The translations under genes were made by a program, and so were the position numbers. A stretch of 38,239 bases of DNA from JBDTRY01 sp039931435 (GTDB lineage Bacteria > Acidobacteriota > Thermoanaerobaculia > Gp7-AA8). The notes under the pieces are model-generated. The model did no database searches, had not been told where the DNA came from, and saw only the letters and a program-made list of their open reading frames with translations. This document shows, piece after piece, positions 1-8,281 of this stretch; position 1 is the first letter of the stretch; every line of letters begins with the position of its first letter. The stretch lies in contig JBDTRY010000014.1 in the NCBI GenBank assembly GCA_039931435.1, positions 1 through 38,239 on the forward strand, written 5' to 3'.

Positions 1-2366
1 CCCGTGAGAATCTGATGCGTGTCATCGCCCGGATTTCGGAGTCCCGGAATCAGGTTCATCAGATCGAGATCGCCGTCGAAAAATGTGAGTTCTACCTTGG
101 GAAGCTTAACGAAACGGCATCCCGCCATGCCCAGGGTCTGGGCAACGCTCGCGATCGGGTAACCGTTGCCGAGCAGACGGTGAAAGCCTGCGAAGAGGCT
201 TTCGAAAACGCACGGATTCGAACGAGTCTGGCGGTTGAGCAGCGCGGCACACTTACGGAGAAGCGCGATTCCATGCGGGAGTCGCTGGCGAGCTCTCGCG
301 ATGTGATCTCTCAGACGACATACAAGATCGATTCGCTGCGCACCGTGCTCATTTCCCTGGAATCTCAGGAGGAAGAGGTGCGACGAGCGATCATCGATCT
401 CGTACCGAACGCAGCCTCCGCCGCCGAATCCGTTCGCGCCGCCGAGGGGTTCGAGGCGGCGCTCGATGTTCTGCTGCGGGACATCTCCAAAGCCGTAGTC
501 GTGGAAAACACACGCGGGGCGATCGATGTCCTTGGCCGCTTGCGCGAGCGTGAGGCCGGCCGCGGAGCTTTCATCAACCTCGGCTATAGATCCGAGATCG
601 AGGGGACCCGAAGAGGTAACGCCGCCGAGCTCATCATCGGCGAGGGTCCGGTTGCAGACGCGGTTCGCGCAGCCGTTCCTGAGGCCTACATCGTCGACTC
701 GCTCGAGGAGGCGCTGGACCAGGCACGGACACGACCTCACGCCACGCTGGTCACGCGCGACGGCGATGTCGTCCGCGGACCGCTGGTCGTCGGCGGTCGG
801 AAGCAGTCTGCGCAACCAGGTCTGTTTTCGATCAAACGGCAGTTGTCGGATTTCGAACGGGTGCTCGGCGCCGAAGAAGAGCGGGCCGGTAGCATTGCCC
901 GCGAACTCGAATCCGTTGAGACGGAACTACGAGCCGCTGACGACGAAAGAATTGTCTCCGAGGAGCGCCAGCGCAGCGCCGAGCAGGAGTGGCGTGACTC
1001 CGCCAGCGCCCGCGAGCGCCTGATGGAGGAACTGGAGCGGTTCGAAAAGGACCTTGCTGTTGCTTCCGAGGAGTCCTCGCTGTACGAAGAAGAGAAAGCG
1101 CAACTTCTGGTGCGCAGGGATGAGGCTCTGGCAGAGTTGCAATCGCTGGAACGATCGGAGGCATCCACACACGAAACGATTCGGACCAGCGAAGCGTCGC
1201 TCCAGACCGCGCGCCAGCAGTTCGAGAGCGTCACGGAAACGGCATCGAAGAGCCGCGTGGAACTCGAATCAGCCATCGGCGTCGTGAACGCGGCAGCCCG
1301 GGAGCATGAAAACCTGAGCCGGATCGTCGGGTCGATCGTCTCCCGCACCACGCAGCTCGAGAAGGAAATCGAGACGATGGTTGCCCGTCATGACGAAACG
1401 GTCGTAGCCGTCGATCGGGCCCGTGCAGACCTGCAGATCACCCTGGAATCATTCCAGGCCTCGACCGAGCAGCGAGTGTCCGTCGAGGCTGAGGTCGCGG
1501 ACCTCGAGGAGCGAGTGCGCACCATCGAAGCGCAGGCCCTCTCCGCGCGTGAGCAGTGGAACTCGAGACGTGACGAACTCTTCGGAGCGGAACGCCGGCT
1601 GGATCGAGCCCGTAGCGCCTTCGACCTTCTCCGCGAACAGGTCTCGCTCGACCTTCATGCCGGGCTCGATGCTCTGGCCGACGTCGAGCCTCCTGCCGAC
1701 GAGAATGCTCGCCTGTCGCTGGAGGAGGAAGTCTCGAAGCTGAGCGATCAGCTGGAGAAAATTGGTCCTGTGAACGTCCTGGCCATAGACGAACATCGCG
1801 AGTTGGAAGAACGCGAGATCTTTCTGCGGACGCAGCGTGACGATCTGGTACAGGCCATCGAGTCTCTGCGGAGTACGATCCGCAAGATCAACCTCACATC
1901 CCGGGAGCTCTTCCGCGAGGCCTTCACCGCGGTAAACGAATACTTCAAGGAGATTTTCAGCTCTCTCTTCGGTGGCGGTGTGGCCGGGATGCAACTGCTC
2001 GATGAAGACGACATTCTGGAGAGCGGGATCGAACTGGTGGCCCAGCCTCCCGGCAAGAAGACCCAATCGATCACTCTACTCTCCGGCGGCGAACGCGCTC
2101 TAACGGCCCTGGCGCTGCTCTTCGCCATCTTCCGATTCAAGCCCAGCCCATTCTGCATCCTCGACGAGGTGGACGCCCCGCTGGACGAGGTGAACAACGA
2201 ACGCTTCGTTCGTCTGGTTCGCGAAATGGCCCGCGATACTCAATTCATCGTCATCACGCACTCGCGGCGAACGATGGAAGCGGCCGACGCCCTCTACGGC
2301 GTGACGATGGAAGAGGCGGGATGCTCGCGCCTGGTTTCTGTTTCCTTCGCTGAACTGGAGTCGTAG
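1..2366 (+). CDS. smc: Chromosome segregation protein SMC, C-terminal part (5' end outside window)
   Basis: The reading frame is open to the left edge, so the N-terminal Walker A head is missing. What remains is a coiled-coil arm, a hinge at about bases 430-800, the returning coiled coil rich in Glu/Arg/Ala, and the C-terminal head. The head carries the ABC signature LLSGGERAL near 2076-2100 and the Walker B FCILDEVDAPLDE near 2150-2190, followed by a D-loop and the ITHSRRTME switch histidine region. SMC dimers with ScpA/ScpB compact and segregate the chromosome. The length fits the last two thirds of a roughly 1,150-1,200 residue SMC. The 3' end overlaps the convergent PAP2 gene by 73 bases. 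The family assignment is firm from the head motifs plus the hinge between two coiled coils; RecN or SbcC lack this hinge arrangement. Confidence 0.96.
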   Translation, partial: RENLMRVIARISESRNQVHQIEIAVEKCEFYLGKLNETASRHAQGLGNARDRVTVAEQTVKACEEAFENARIRTSLAVEQRGTLTEKRDSMRESLASSRDVISQTTYKIDSLRTVLISLESQEEEVRRAIIDLVPNAASAAESVRAAEGFEAALDVLLRDISKAVVVENTRGAIDVLGRLREREAGRGAFINLGYRSEIEGTRRGNAAELIIGEGPVADAVRAAVPEAYIVDSLEEALDQARTRPHATLVTRDGDVVRGPLVVGGRKQSAQPGLFSIKRQLSDFERVLGAEEERAGSIARELESVETELRAADDERIVSEERQRSAEQEWRDSASARERLMEELERFEKDLAVASEESSLYEEEKAQLLVRRDEALAELQSLERSEASTHETIRTSEASLQTARQQFESVTETASKSRVELESAIGVVNAAAREHENLSRIVGSIVSRTTQLEKEIETMVARHDETVVAVDRARADLQITLESFQASTEQRVSVEAEVADLEERVRTIEAQALSAREQWNSRRDELFGAERRLDRARSAFDLLREQVSLDLHAGLDALADVEPPADENARLSLEEEVSKLSDQLEKIGPVNVLAIDEHRELEEREIFLRTQRDDLVQAIESLRSTIRKINLTSRELFREAFTAVNEYFKEIFSSLFGGGVAGMQLLDEDDILESGIELVAQPPGKKTQSITLLSGGERALTALALLFAIFRFKPSPFCILDEVDAPLDEVNNERFVRLVREMARDTQFIVITHSRRTMEAADALYGVTMEEAGCSRLVSVSFAELES

Positions 2367-3313
2367 CCACGAGTTCGCGAACCGCTTCCGGCAGCTCCGC
2401 CGGCAATGAGAGCGGCGGTAAAAAACCAGCCCACTCCCAGTCCGATCAACCCCGAGGCAATGACGTCGGAGGGCCAGTGCCGGAAGGCGACCACCCGTGA
2501 CATTCCGATGCCGAGCGCTGCCAGAAGCGCGAAGACACGCAGAGCGAACGAACGCGAACTGAAGATCAGTACACCGGCAAGTGCAAAAGCTCCGACGGTG
2601 TGACCGCTCGGAAACGAACTCGATGCCGAGGCAATGAACGAATAGGGACCGAGCCAGAGTTCGGGGCGGGTGCGGTCGACGAAAATTTTCAGAACCTGGA
2701 CTCCCAGTCCTCCGGCGATACCCGCGCAGGCCATGGCCAGGGCGGTCTGCCACCATCGGCGAATGCACAGGGCCACGCCGCCGAGCGCAAAGAATCCGAT
2801 AAGGAGTAGCGGATTCATGCCGCCTCCGAGACGGTTGAGAAGACGGATCGTCCACAAACCTTCCTCAGTCCGCGCACTCTCGGCGATGACGACGAGAGGC
2901 CCATCCAGAAACAACCAGGTCAGAGCGATAAGGGCGGCCCCGACTACGATTGCCAGCAGCGGCCTCTTCAGCCCCAGACTTCGCGCCTGCGCGCTGATCC
3001 GGGCGGGCACCAGCTTCAGGTCACTCTTGAACACGCTCCAGGGTTCGCCTAGTGCTCCAAGGCGGCCGTGAAAGAGGGAAAGGGTGTAGAGACCAGCCAG
3101 CGTCCAGAAAACGATGTCCCAGCTCGGTGCTTCACGGCCGAGAAACGAGCGCTCGTTGAGCGGCAGCTCTGCTCCGACGGTCTTCTCGTTTAACCACATG
3201 ACAGGGTCCGGCCAGAAGAGAGCCAGGACGAGCAGGGCGATGAAGCCGGTAGAGCTCCAGAGCACAGCAGACCGCCTCGGGCCACTGGCCGCCTCAGCGT
3301 CTGCGATAGACAT
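2294..3313 (-). CDS. PAP2-family membrane phosphatase
   Basis: A 339-residue polytopic membrane protein. All three PAP2 acid phosphatase motifs are visible: KIFVDRTRP (KX6RP), the SFPSGHT box (PSGH) and SRVVAFRHWPSD (SRX5HX3D). It also has several hydrophobic helices and a hydrophilic Ser/Arg/Glu-rich tail. Family members remove phosphate from lipid phosphates such as undecaprenyl pyrophosphate, phosphatidic acid or lipid A, at the outer face of the inner membrane. The start overlaps the end of the upstream ArnT-like glycosyltransferase gene by 20 bases, so the two are probably co-transcribed, which suggests a shared job in envelope lipid or glycolipid processing (inference). The last codons lie antisense to the end of smc. 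The substrate cannot be told from sequence. Confidence 0.92.
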   Translation of the reverse strand: MSIADAEAASGPRRSAVLWSSTGFIALLVLALFWPDPVMWLNEKTVGAELPLNERSFLGREAPSWDIVFWTLAGLYTLSLFHGRLGALGEPWSVFKSDLKLVPARISAQARSLGLKRPLLAIVVGAALIALTWLFLDGPLVVIAESARTEEGLWTIRLLNRLGGGMNPLLLIGFFALGGVALCIRRWWQTALAMACAGIAGGLGVQVLKIFVDRTRPELWLGPYSFIASASSSFPSGHTVGAFALAGVLIFSSRSFALRVFALLAALGIGMSRVVAFRHWPSDVIASGLIGLGVGWFFTAALIAGGAAGSGSRTRGYDSSSAKETETRREHPASSIVTP

Positions 3314-4877
3314 CGAACGTTTTGCCTTTCATTCGCACCTGGTCGATCTTGACATACCGACGGATGAACTCCTCACCAAGCTGCTGGACCTTATCGCTCT
3401 GCGCCGCAACGATCAATGGTTGCGTGGTGAACTTGTCCGAAACTGCCGCGTCCGACCCGATGTACTGCACGTGAGCGAAAGACGCAGGCATGTTGCGGCT
3501 CCACAGGTACGGCGAGCGGAACAAGGCAATGCGCTCTCCCGGCACGTTCAGCCGATCCAGAGAGGCAATCAGCGGAGCCGTCGAGCCGAATCGGTTTGCG
3601 AGGGGGATCAGTGCGGCAGCCGCGAAGACGAGAGGAAAAAGGGAAGTGATCAGCAGGGCCACCGTCGAAGCCAGAAGACGCTGCCTCGAAACCAGGACAG
3701 CGACAATCGCCACCAGCGAAATGATGGCGGTCAGAACCAGAAGCGCAGTGACGAGCCCGCCTCCGAGAGCGGCATACTCGGCACTTCGGGCCATCAACCC
3801 TGGACGCATGAAGAGCGCACTGACAGCCCCCACACCGAGCAATGACAGAACGACGAGATTTCCCATCGCCCCGACCCGCGTCCAGCGATCGCGGACCGTG
3901 GAGTTCACGAAATGAGCAGCGATCAGGGAGGCCGGCACCATCGCCGGGACCATGTAGATATCGAGCTTACTGCTGATCAGAGAGAACGGGATCAGAACGG
4001 CCAGAAACCAGCTCAAGGAAAACCTGAGCGACTCCCTGTCGCGTTCGCTGTACGAGCGGCGGAACAACGCCACGAAGGCCGCAATCACCAGCATGAACCA
4101 CGGGAAAAACGTCAAGGGAAAGCGCACGAGGTAAAACCACGGCGGGGCTCGATGGACCCAGGAACCAACGGCGCGATCGATGTTCTGTTTGATCAACAGC
4201 TCGCGCGCGTAATCCCCGCCTCCCTGCATGATGGCCGGTATGAGCCAGAGAAGCGGGATGAGCGCCGCCACGGCGATGCCCGTCAGGTAGGCACCCTTCG
4301 GCAGACGCCGGCGCCTCAGTCCCTCGAGAATCATCAGCATCAACACCATGACGAAGGCCATCGGCCCCTTGATGAGAATGGCCACGCCGACGGCGATTCC
4401 GGCCCACAACGGCTGGCGTGCGTCTCCATCCCGGAAGAGACGGAACAGGCAGAGAACGGCGATGCCGATCAATGCCGTAAATTCGAGGTCCATTCGCGCG
4501 GTCTGCGCCAGTCCCCAGATGAGATAGAACGATCCGAAAAGGATCGATGGCATCCATCCCGGATCCTCATCGAAGAGCTCGCGCGCCATCAGTCTGATGA
4601 TGAGCAGTAAAGCGACGTACCCGACGATCGAAGGGATCACGTAGGGCCAGAGCGTTGTGGTGCTCGCGAGAACGGTAAGGGCGTAAATGAACCAGAAATG
4701 GAGAGGTGGTTTATGGCTGTAGGGACTCCCGTTCAGCAGGGGAAGCAGGATTCTGTCCGAGGAGTGCATCTCACGGATGACCTGACCGTATTTCGTCTCG
4801 TCTCCGACGTAAAGGTCACGTTTCCAAGGAGAAAGGAGAACAGTTCCGGCGAGGACGACCGTGAGCACACCCATCAT
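3294..4877 (-). CDS. ArnT-like family 39/83 glycosyltransferase
   Basis: A polytopic membrane glycosyltransferase of about 528 residues. The first periplasmic loop has the acidic pair YVGDETKYG typical of ArnT/PMT-type enzymes, followed by the HKPPLHFW segment also typical of ArnT-like proteins. There are about a dozen hydrophobic helices and a short soluble C-terminal domain. These enzymes move a sugar from a polyprenyl-phosphate donor to a lipid or protein acceptor on the periplasmic side. The frame stays open to 4979, but the stretch before 4892 looks non-coding (Pro/Gly/Ser-rich, no helix). The tandem ATGs at 4877 and 4874 follow a GAGGGG ribosome site, and 4892 is a third candidate. The downstream PAP2 gene overlaps its end. 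Donor and acceptor are unknown. Confidence 0.9.
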   Translation of the reverse strand: MMGVLTVVLAGTVLLSPWKRDLYVGDETKYGQVIREMHSSDRILLPLLNGSPYSHKPPLHFWFIYALTVLASTTTLWPYVIPSIVGYVALLLIIRLMARELFDEDPGWMPSILFGSFYLIWGLAQTARMDLEFTALIGIAVLCLFRLFRDGDARQPLWAGIAVGVAILIKGPMAFVMVLMLMILEGLRRRRLPKGAYLTGIAVAALIPLLWLIPAIMQGGGDYARELLIKQNIDRAVGSWVHRAPPWFYLVRFPLTFFPWFMLVIAAFVALFRRSYSERDRESLRFSLSWFLAVLIPFSLISSKLDIYMVPAMVPASLIAAHFVNSTVRDRWTRVGAMGNLVVLSLLGVGAVSALFMRPGLMARSAEYAALGGGLVTALLVLTAIISLVAIVAVLVSRQRLLASTVALLITSLFPLVFAAAALIPLANRFGSTAPLIASLDRLNVPGERIALFRSPYLWSRNMPASFAHVQYIGSDAAVSDKFTTQPLIVAAQSDKVQQLGEEFIRRYVKIDQVRMKGKTFDVYRRR

Positions 4878-5134
4878 TACCCCTCGGGTCATCGGTGGCG
4901 GATTATATCCTGCTCCGGTCAGGCTCACCGGGCTGAGGAGCCTCGTGGGCCATCCGGAGAACCCGGCGCGAACAGCCACTTCGGCCCCAATTGGCCAGGG
5001 ATGCGGCAGGTCTCGGTAAACAATCGCGCCACGTCGTCATTTGGAGTAGGGTGGCCGGGATCGAAGTCCTCCCGAGGACCTCCGGAGTGGTAGAATTTTT
5101 GAGATAGAACATCCGACAGAAGGAGGGTTCGTGG

Positions 5135-5371
5135 ATGTCGAATTCGGCGAAAGAGATTGAAGAGGTTCTGGCAACGCAGGATGAGGAATTCCGTCACTGG
5201 ATTCAGGAACACCACCAGCACGAAGAACGGCTGGCGCTGCTCGCACAGAAATCTACTCTCAGCATCGACGAAGAGCTCGAAGAGAAGCATCTGAAGAAAC
5301 GGAAGCTGTTCTTGAAAGATCAGATGGCCGCACGCATCCGCGGCTACGAAACGCGAGCGGCGCACGCCTGA
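5135..5371 (+). CDS. YdcH/DUF465-family small coiled-coil protein
   Basis: A 78-residue charged, helical protein with the pattern typical of the YdcH/DUF465 family: DEEFRHWIQEHHQHEERL, then an acidic helix, then HLKKRKLFLKDQM. The start is certain because a perfect AGGAGG at 5121-5126 lies eight bases before the ATG. The stop codon is embedded in a 7-bp hairpin that probably ends transcription, so this is likely a single-gene unit. The molecular role of the family is not established. Nothing in the neighbourhood gives a partner. Confidence 0.88.
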   Translation: MSNSAKEIEEVLATQDEEFRHWIQEHHQHEERLALLAQKSTLSIDEELEEKHLKKRKLFLKDQMAARIRGYETRAAHA

Positions 5372-5396
5372 TCGGACTCGCTCCGATCCTTCTGCT
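5370..5396 (+). terminator. Hairpin at the end of the DUF465 gene
   Basis: GATCGGA (5370-5376) pairs perfectly with TCCGATC (5382-5388) across a 5-base loop, followed by a pyrimidine run CTTCTGCTC. The T tract is poor, so an intrinsic terminator is plausible but not certain. The TGA stop of the preceding gene overlaps the left arm. Confidence 0.5.
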
Positions 5397-5459
5397 CGCG
5401 GTCCGCGGCGGACTCGCACCTCGCCGCATGTTCCCCGCGAATCATCATGCGCACAGGCC

Positions 5460-5484
5460 GGGGGTTCCAAACGGAACCCCCTTT
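5460..5484 (+). terminator. Strong hairpin in the psd leader
   Basis: GGGGGTTCC (5460-5468) pairs with GGAACCCCC (5473-5481) across an AAAC loop: nine perfect base pairs followed by TTT. It sits 37 bases before the favoured TTG start of psd. It could be a terminator for upstream transcription, an attenuator, or an mRNA-stabilising element. It argues against translation starting at the upstream in-frame ATG (5447), which would place the hairpin inside the coding region. Confidence 0.55.
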
Positions 5485-5518
5485 GCATAAGATCGCGCTG
5501 AAACGGAGCGAAGCCACT

Positions 5519-6166
5519 TTGTCAAATCGACTGCCCTTTGCGCCGGAAGGCTGGCTGTTCATCCTTCCGACGATCATCCTGGCCGGGTTCGCCCTGCTCA
5601 TCCAGTGGTACATCGCGGCCATCGTCCTCGGAGCCGTGGCCGCATTTCTGATCAACTTTTTCCGGGATCCGCGCCGCGCCGGATCGGAGCGGCATGTGGA
5701 CATTCTCTCGCCCGCGGACGGGACGGTCGTGCAGATCAAGGACCTCTCCGACGGCGAGGTCTGGCCGGGGATGACCCGTCAGATCAGCATCTTCATGTCG
5801 GTATTCGACGTTCACGTCAACCGCGCTCCCATTTCCGGTAAGATCACGCACTATCGATACAACCCGGGCAAGAAGATTGCGGCCTTTTCCGAGAAATCGT
5901 CAGCGGAAAACGAACAGAATCTGATTGTCATCGAGGGAGAACACACAACCGTGGCCTTCAAGCAGATTGCCGGACTTCTGGCCCGGCGGATCGTTTTCGA
6001 CAAGAAAGAGGGCGACTCGGTTGCTCGCGGGGAGCGAATCGGGATGATCAAGTTCGGATCGCGCGTGGACATCTTCCTGCCCGCCGGCGCGAACATCCGT
6101 GTGAAACTCCGCGAAAAAACAAAGGTCGGCTTGACCATTCTGGCCGAGCTGGAGACCACCAGTTGA
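5519..6166 (+). CDS. psd: Phosphatidylserine decarboxylase (short type)
   Basis: A 215-residue pyruvoyl enzyme precursor of the short, archaeal-like class that converts phosphatidylserine to phosphatidylethanolamine at the membrane. It has an N-terminal pair of hydrophobic helices, the SPADGTV motif (about 64-70), FMSVFDVHVNR with the conserved His (about 99), and the self-cleavage site KFGSRVD. Ser181 would become the pyruvoyl group; this class has FGS in place of the LGST of the long bacterial enzymes. I prefer the TTG at 5519, which has GGAG at 5505-5508, over the upstream ATG at 5447, which has no ribosome site and would enclose a 9-bp hairpin. The stop codon overlaps the TTG of pssA, so the two genes are translationally coupled. 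Confidence 0.93.
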   Translation: MSNRLPFAPEGWLFILPTIILAGFALLIQWYIAAIVLGAVAAFLINFFRDPRRAGSERHVDILSPADGTVVQIKDLSDGEVWPGMTRQISIFMSVFDVHVNRAPISGKITHYRYNPGKKIAAFSEKSSAENEQNLIVIEGEHTTVAFKQIAGLLARRIVFDKKEGDSVARGERIGMIKFGSRVDIFLPAGANIRVKLREKTKVGLTILAELETTS

Positions 6167-6999
6167 ACCGCGACGACGTACGCCGCGTCCGAAGACGGGG
6201 CGTCTACGTCATTCCGACCTCGCTCACCGTCCTGAATATCTTTTTCGGCTTCATGGCCATTCTGCTCAGTTTTCGCGGAATGCAGGCCACGGTGCTCGGC
6301 GACAACGCCGAGGCCGCCCACCTCTTTCAACGTGCCTGCTGGTCCCTTCTCGTGGCCGCGGTCTTCGATACTTTCGACGGACTGGTGGCCCGGCTGATGA
6401 ACGCCACCAGTGAGTTCGGCAAAGAGTACGACTCCCTGGCAGACGTCGTTACATTCGGGGCCGCTCCGGCAATTCTGGTTTACAGCTGGTCACTTCACGT
6501 CTGGGGCCGTCTCGGGGGCGGAATCGCCTTTCTCTTTCTGGTGGCCGGGTCGTTGCGTCTGGCACGGTTCAACATTTCCACAGCGAAGGTCGATCATCGA
6601 TATTTCATAGGTCTTCCCATCCCGGCCGGAGCGCTGACCATCGCCTCCATCATCAACTACGCGCCAAGCCCTGTCACCGATCCCGGTTTTGCCGCTGTCA
6701 TGCTCGTCGTCACCGCGGGACTGGCCTTCGCCATGGTCTCGACGGTGCGCTACCGGAGCCAGAAGTACGCCAATCTCCAGAAGGAACGGTCATTTGCCTA
6801 CGTCATCGTTCTGGCACTCATGCTCGTGATCTTCTATCGCTGGCCGGAAGAGTTTCTTTTCGTGTCAGCAATCAGCTACGTTGTTTCGGGGCCGCTGCTG
6901 AAGCTCTGGTCCATTGCATTCCCGGCCGTTCCTGCGGGCCCGTCACATCCGGACGACGGCGACGTCGTGGCCAGCGAGGCCGCGGTCAATGCCACCTGA
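6163..6999 (+). CDS. pssA: CDP-diacylglycerol-serine O-phosphatidyltransferase
   Basis: A 278-residue membrane enzyme that makes phosphatidylserine from CDP-diacylglycerol and serine, the substrate of the Psd encoded just upstream. The CDP-alcohol phosphotransferase signature DGX2ARX8GX3DX3D is complete (D72 G73, A76 R77, G86, D90, D94), and about eight hydrophobic helices are visible. The start is a TTG that shares bases with the psd stop (TTGA), with GGAG eight bases before it. There is no ATG before residue 31, so the TTG is well supported. The 3' end overlaps the next gene by 11 bases. Family assignment to pssA rather than pgsA rests on the neighbour psd and overall length. Confidence 0.94.
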   Translation: MNRDDVRRVRRRGVYVIPTSLTVLNIFFGFMAILLSFRGMQATVLGDNAEAAHLFQRACWSLLVAAVFDTFDGLVARLMNATSEFGKEYDSLADVVTFGAAPAILVYSWSLHVWGRLGGGIAFLFLVAGSLRLARFNISTAKVDHRYFIGLPIPAGALTIASIINYAPSPVTDPGFAAVMLVVTAGLAFAMVSTVRYRSQKYANLQKERSFAYVIVLALMLVIFYRWPEEFLFVSAISYVVSGPLLKLWSIAFPAVPAGPSHPDDGDVVASEAAVNAT

Positions 7000-8017
7000 G
7001 GTGGGAGGAACGGCCGGATCGAAGCAGTCGGGCTACCGGCTGGCGATCGTCAATCCGCTTACCCTGGCAGGCAAAGAGGTGCAGTCGATTCTTCACGAAC
7101 GCGGCATCGCCTACCGGGAGGTCGCGCTGGTGGCCACCGCCGAAGATGAAACCGGCTCGGTTACTGAGCTCTTTGATGAAGCCGCCTACGTACAGCCGGC
7201 GGCGAACGAAACGCTGAGCGGATTCGACGTCGTATTTTTCTGTGGCCCGGCCGAGGTGAATCAACCGTGGATTGAGAAGAGGGAGGACCTGGGGTTCATA
7301 GCCGTCGACCTCTCAGTCCCGAGCGCCGGCTCGTCCCCTTCACTGTTCGTGGCTGGTGTAAACGACGGGCAGCTGAAGAAAGAAACGAACCTCATCACCT
7401 GTCCGCACCCCATCGCCACACCGCTCATTCTCCTGCTGGCAAAGCTGCGCGAGGTCACATCCGTCGAGCTCTGCGCAGCAACCGTCATTCAGCCGGCATC
7501 GGTATTCGGCCAGCAGGGTATCGACGAGCTTCTCCAGCAGAGCATCAACGTTCTCAACATCCAGGGAGTGTCCAAAGAGGTGTTCGACAGGCAACTGGCT
7601 TTCAACCTCTACCCTGCCGTAGACGGCGATCGCGACCGGTCCACGGTGGTGGCGCAGGTCAACACAGTCCTCGACGATCTCGTTCCTCTGGCCTTGACGA
7701 TCATTCAGGGCACGACGTTTCATTCGCACAGCTTTTCGCTTTTCGTTCAAACGCGTGGCGAAACAGGCGTTGCGGAAATCACTGCCGCTCTGTCGCAGGC
7801 CGCCGGCATTCGATTCGCCGACTCGGCCGAGAGTTTGAGCACGCTCGACGCGGCAGGACAGGATCAGGTCCTGATCGACGCCATCAAAGCCGACCCGGAA
7901 GTTGACGAAGGGATGTGGATCTGGATGGTCAGCGACAACCTTCGCCGGAGTTCCGCGTTGAATGGCGTCATACTCGCGGAAAATCTCCTGCAGCGTTTCT
8001 ACCCTGCCGCGCAGTAA
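6989..8017 (+). CDS. USG-1-like aspartate-semialdehyde dehydrogenase homologue, probably not catalytic
   Basis: A 342-residue protein with the ASADH fold pattern: an N-terminal nucleotide-binding half and a C-terminal dimerisation half containing QPASVFGQQGIDELLQQS and FDRQLAFNLYP, the latter typical of the USG-1 subfamily. By eye alignment, the catalytic Cys of the ANPNCTT box falls on a Pro (P141, within TCPHPIATPL), with a different Cys three residues earlier. The GXTGXXG dinucleotide motif is replaced by NPLTLAG, and the active-site Arg near the late His (TTFHSHS) is not conserved. A true Asd role is therefore doubtful. The ATG at 6989 overlaps pssA by 11 bases and has GCGAGG upstream, so it belongs to the phospholipid operon. 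A GTG at 7001 is an alternative start. The function is unknown. Confidence 0.82.
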   Translation: MPPEVGGTAGSKQSGYRLAIVNPLTLAGKEVQSILHERGIAYREVALVATAEDETGSVTELFDEAAYVQPAANETLSGFDVVFFCGPAEVNQPWIEKREDLGFIAVDLSVPSAGSSPSLFVAGVNDGQLKKETNLITCPHPIATPLILLLAKLREVTSVELCAATVIQPASVFGQQGIDELLQQSINVLNIQGVSKEVFDRQLAFNLYPAVDGDRDRSTVVAQVNTVLDDLVPLALTIIQGTTFHSHSFSLFVQTRGETGVAEITAALSQAAGIRFADSAESLSTLDAAGQDQVLIDAIKADPEVDEGMWIWMVSDNLRRSSALNGVILAENLLQRFYPAAQ

Positions 8018-8039
8018 CGTCGGAACATTGGGCGCCGAT

Positions 8040-8222
8040 CGCGTCGCTCGCTCGGGATGACATGTCGTTCATTCGCGCGGGGTTTTCATTAGAAACCTCT
8101 AGCGAACTGTCATCCTGAGCGTCGAGCGAAGGATCTCTTCCACCTTCCCCGTCGCCGCCGCGATGAACGGCACGATCTTCGTTGAAGAGATCCTTCGGTC
8201 GCGTTGCTCCCTCAGGATGACA
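8040..8222. repeat. Dispersed inverted repeat of the TCATCCTGAGC...GAAGGATCTC type
   Basis: The left arm at 8109-8140 (TGTCATCCTGAGCG...GAAGGATCTCTTC) is the inverted counterpart of the right arm at 8184-8222 (GAAGAGATCCTTC...CTCAGGATGACA), separated by about 43 bases. A third, partial copy in the right-arm orientation (GTCGCTCGCTCGGGATGACA) lies at about 8043-8062. The whole 8018-8281 gap between two unrelated genes is made of this material. I recognise the motif as a type of intergenic repeat common in several high-GC phyla. Whether it acts as a terminator, mRNA element or mobile repeat is not visible here. Confidence 0.75.
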
Positions 8223-8281
8223 AGTTATCCACCGCGCATAAAAACGCCGGGAGTCAACACGAGTGTGAGACTCGGTTGTGC

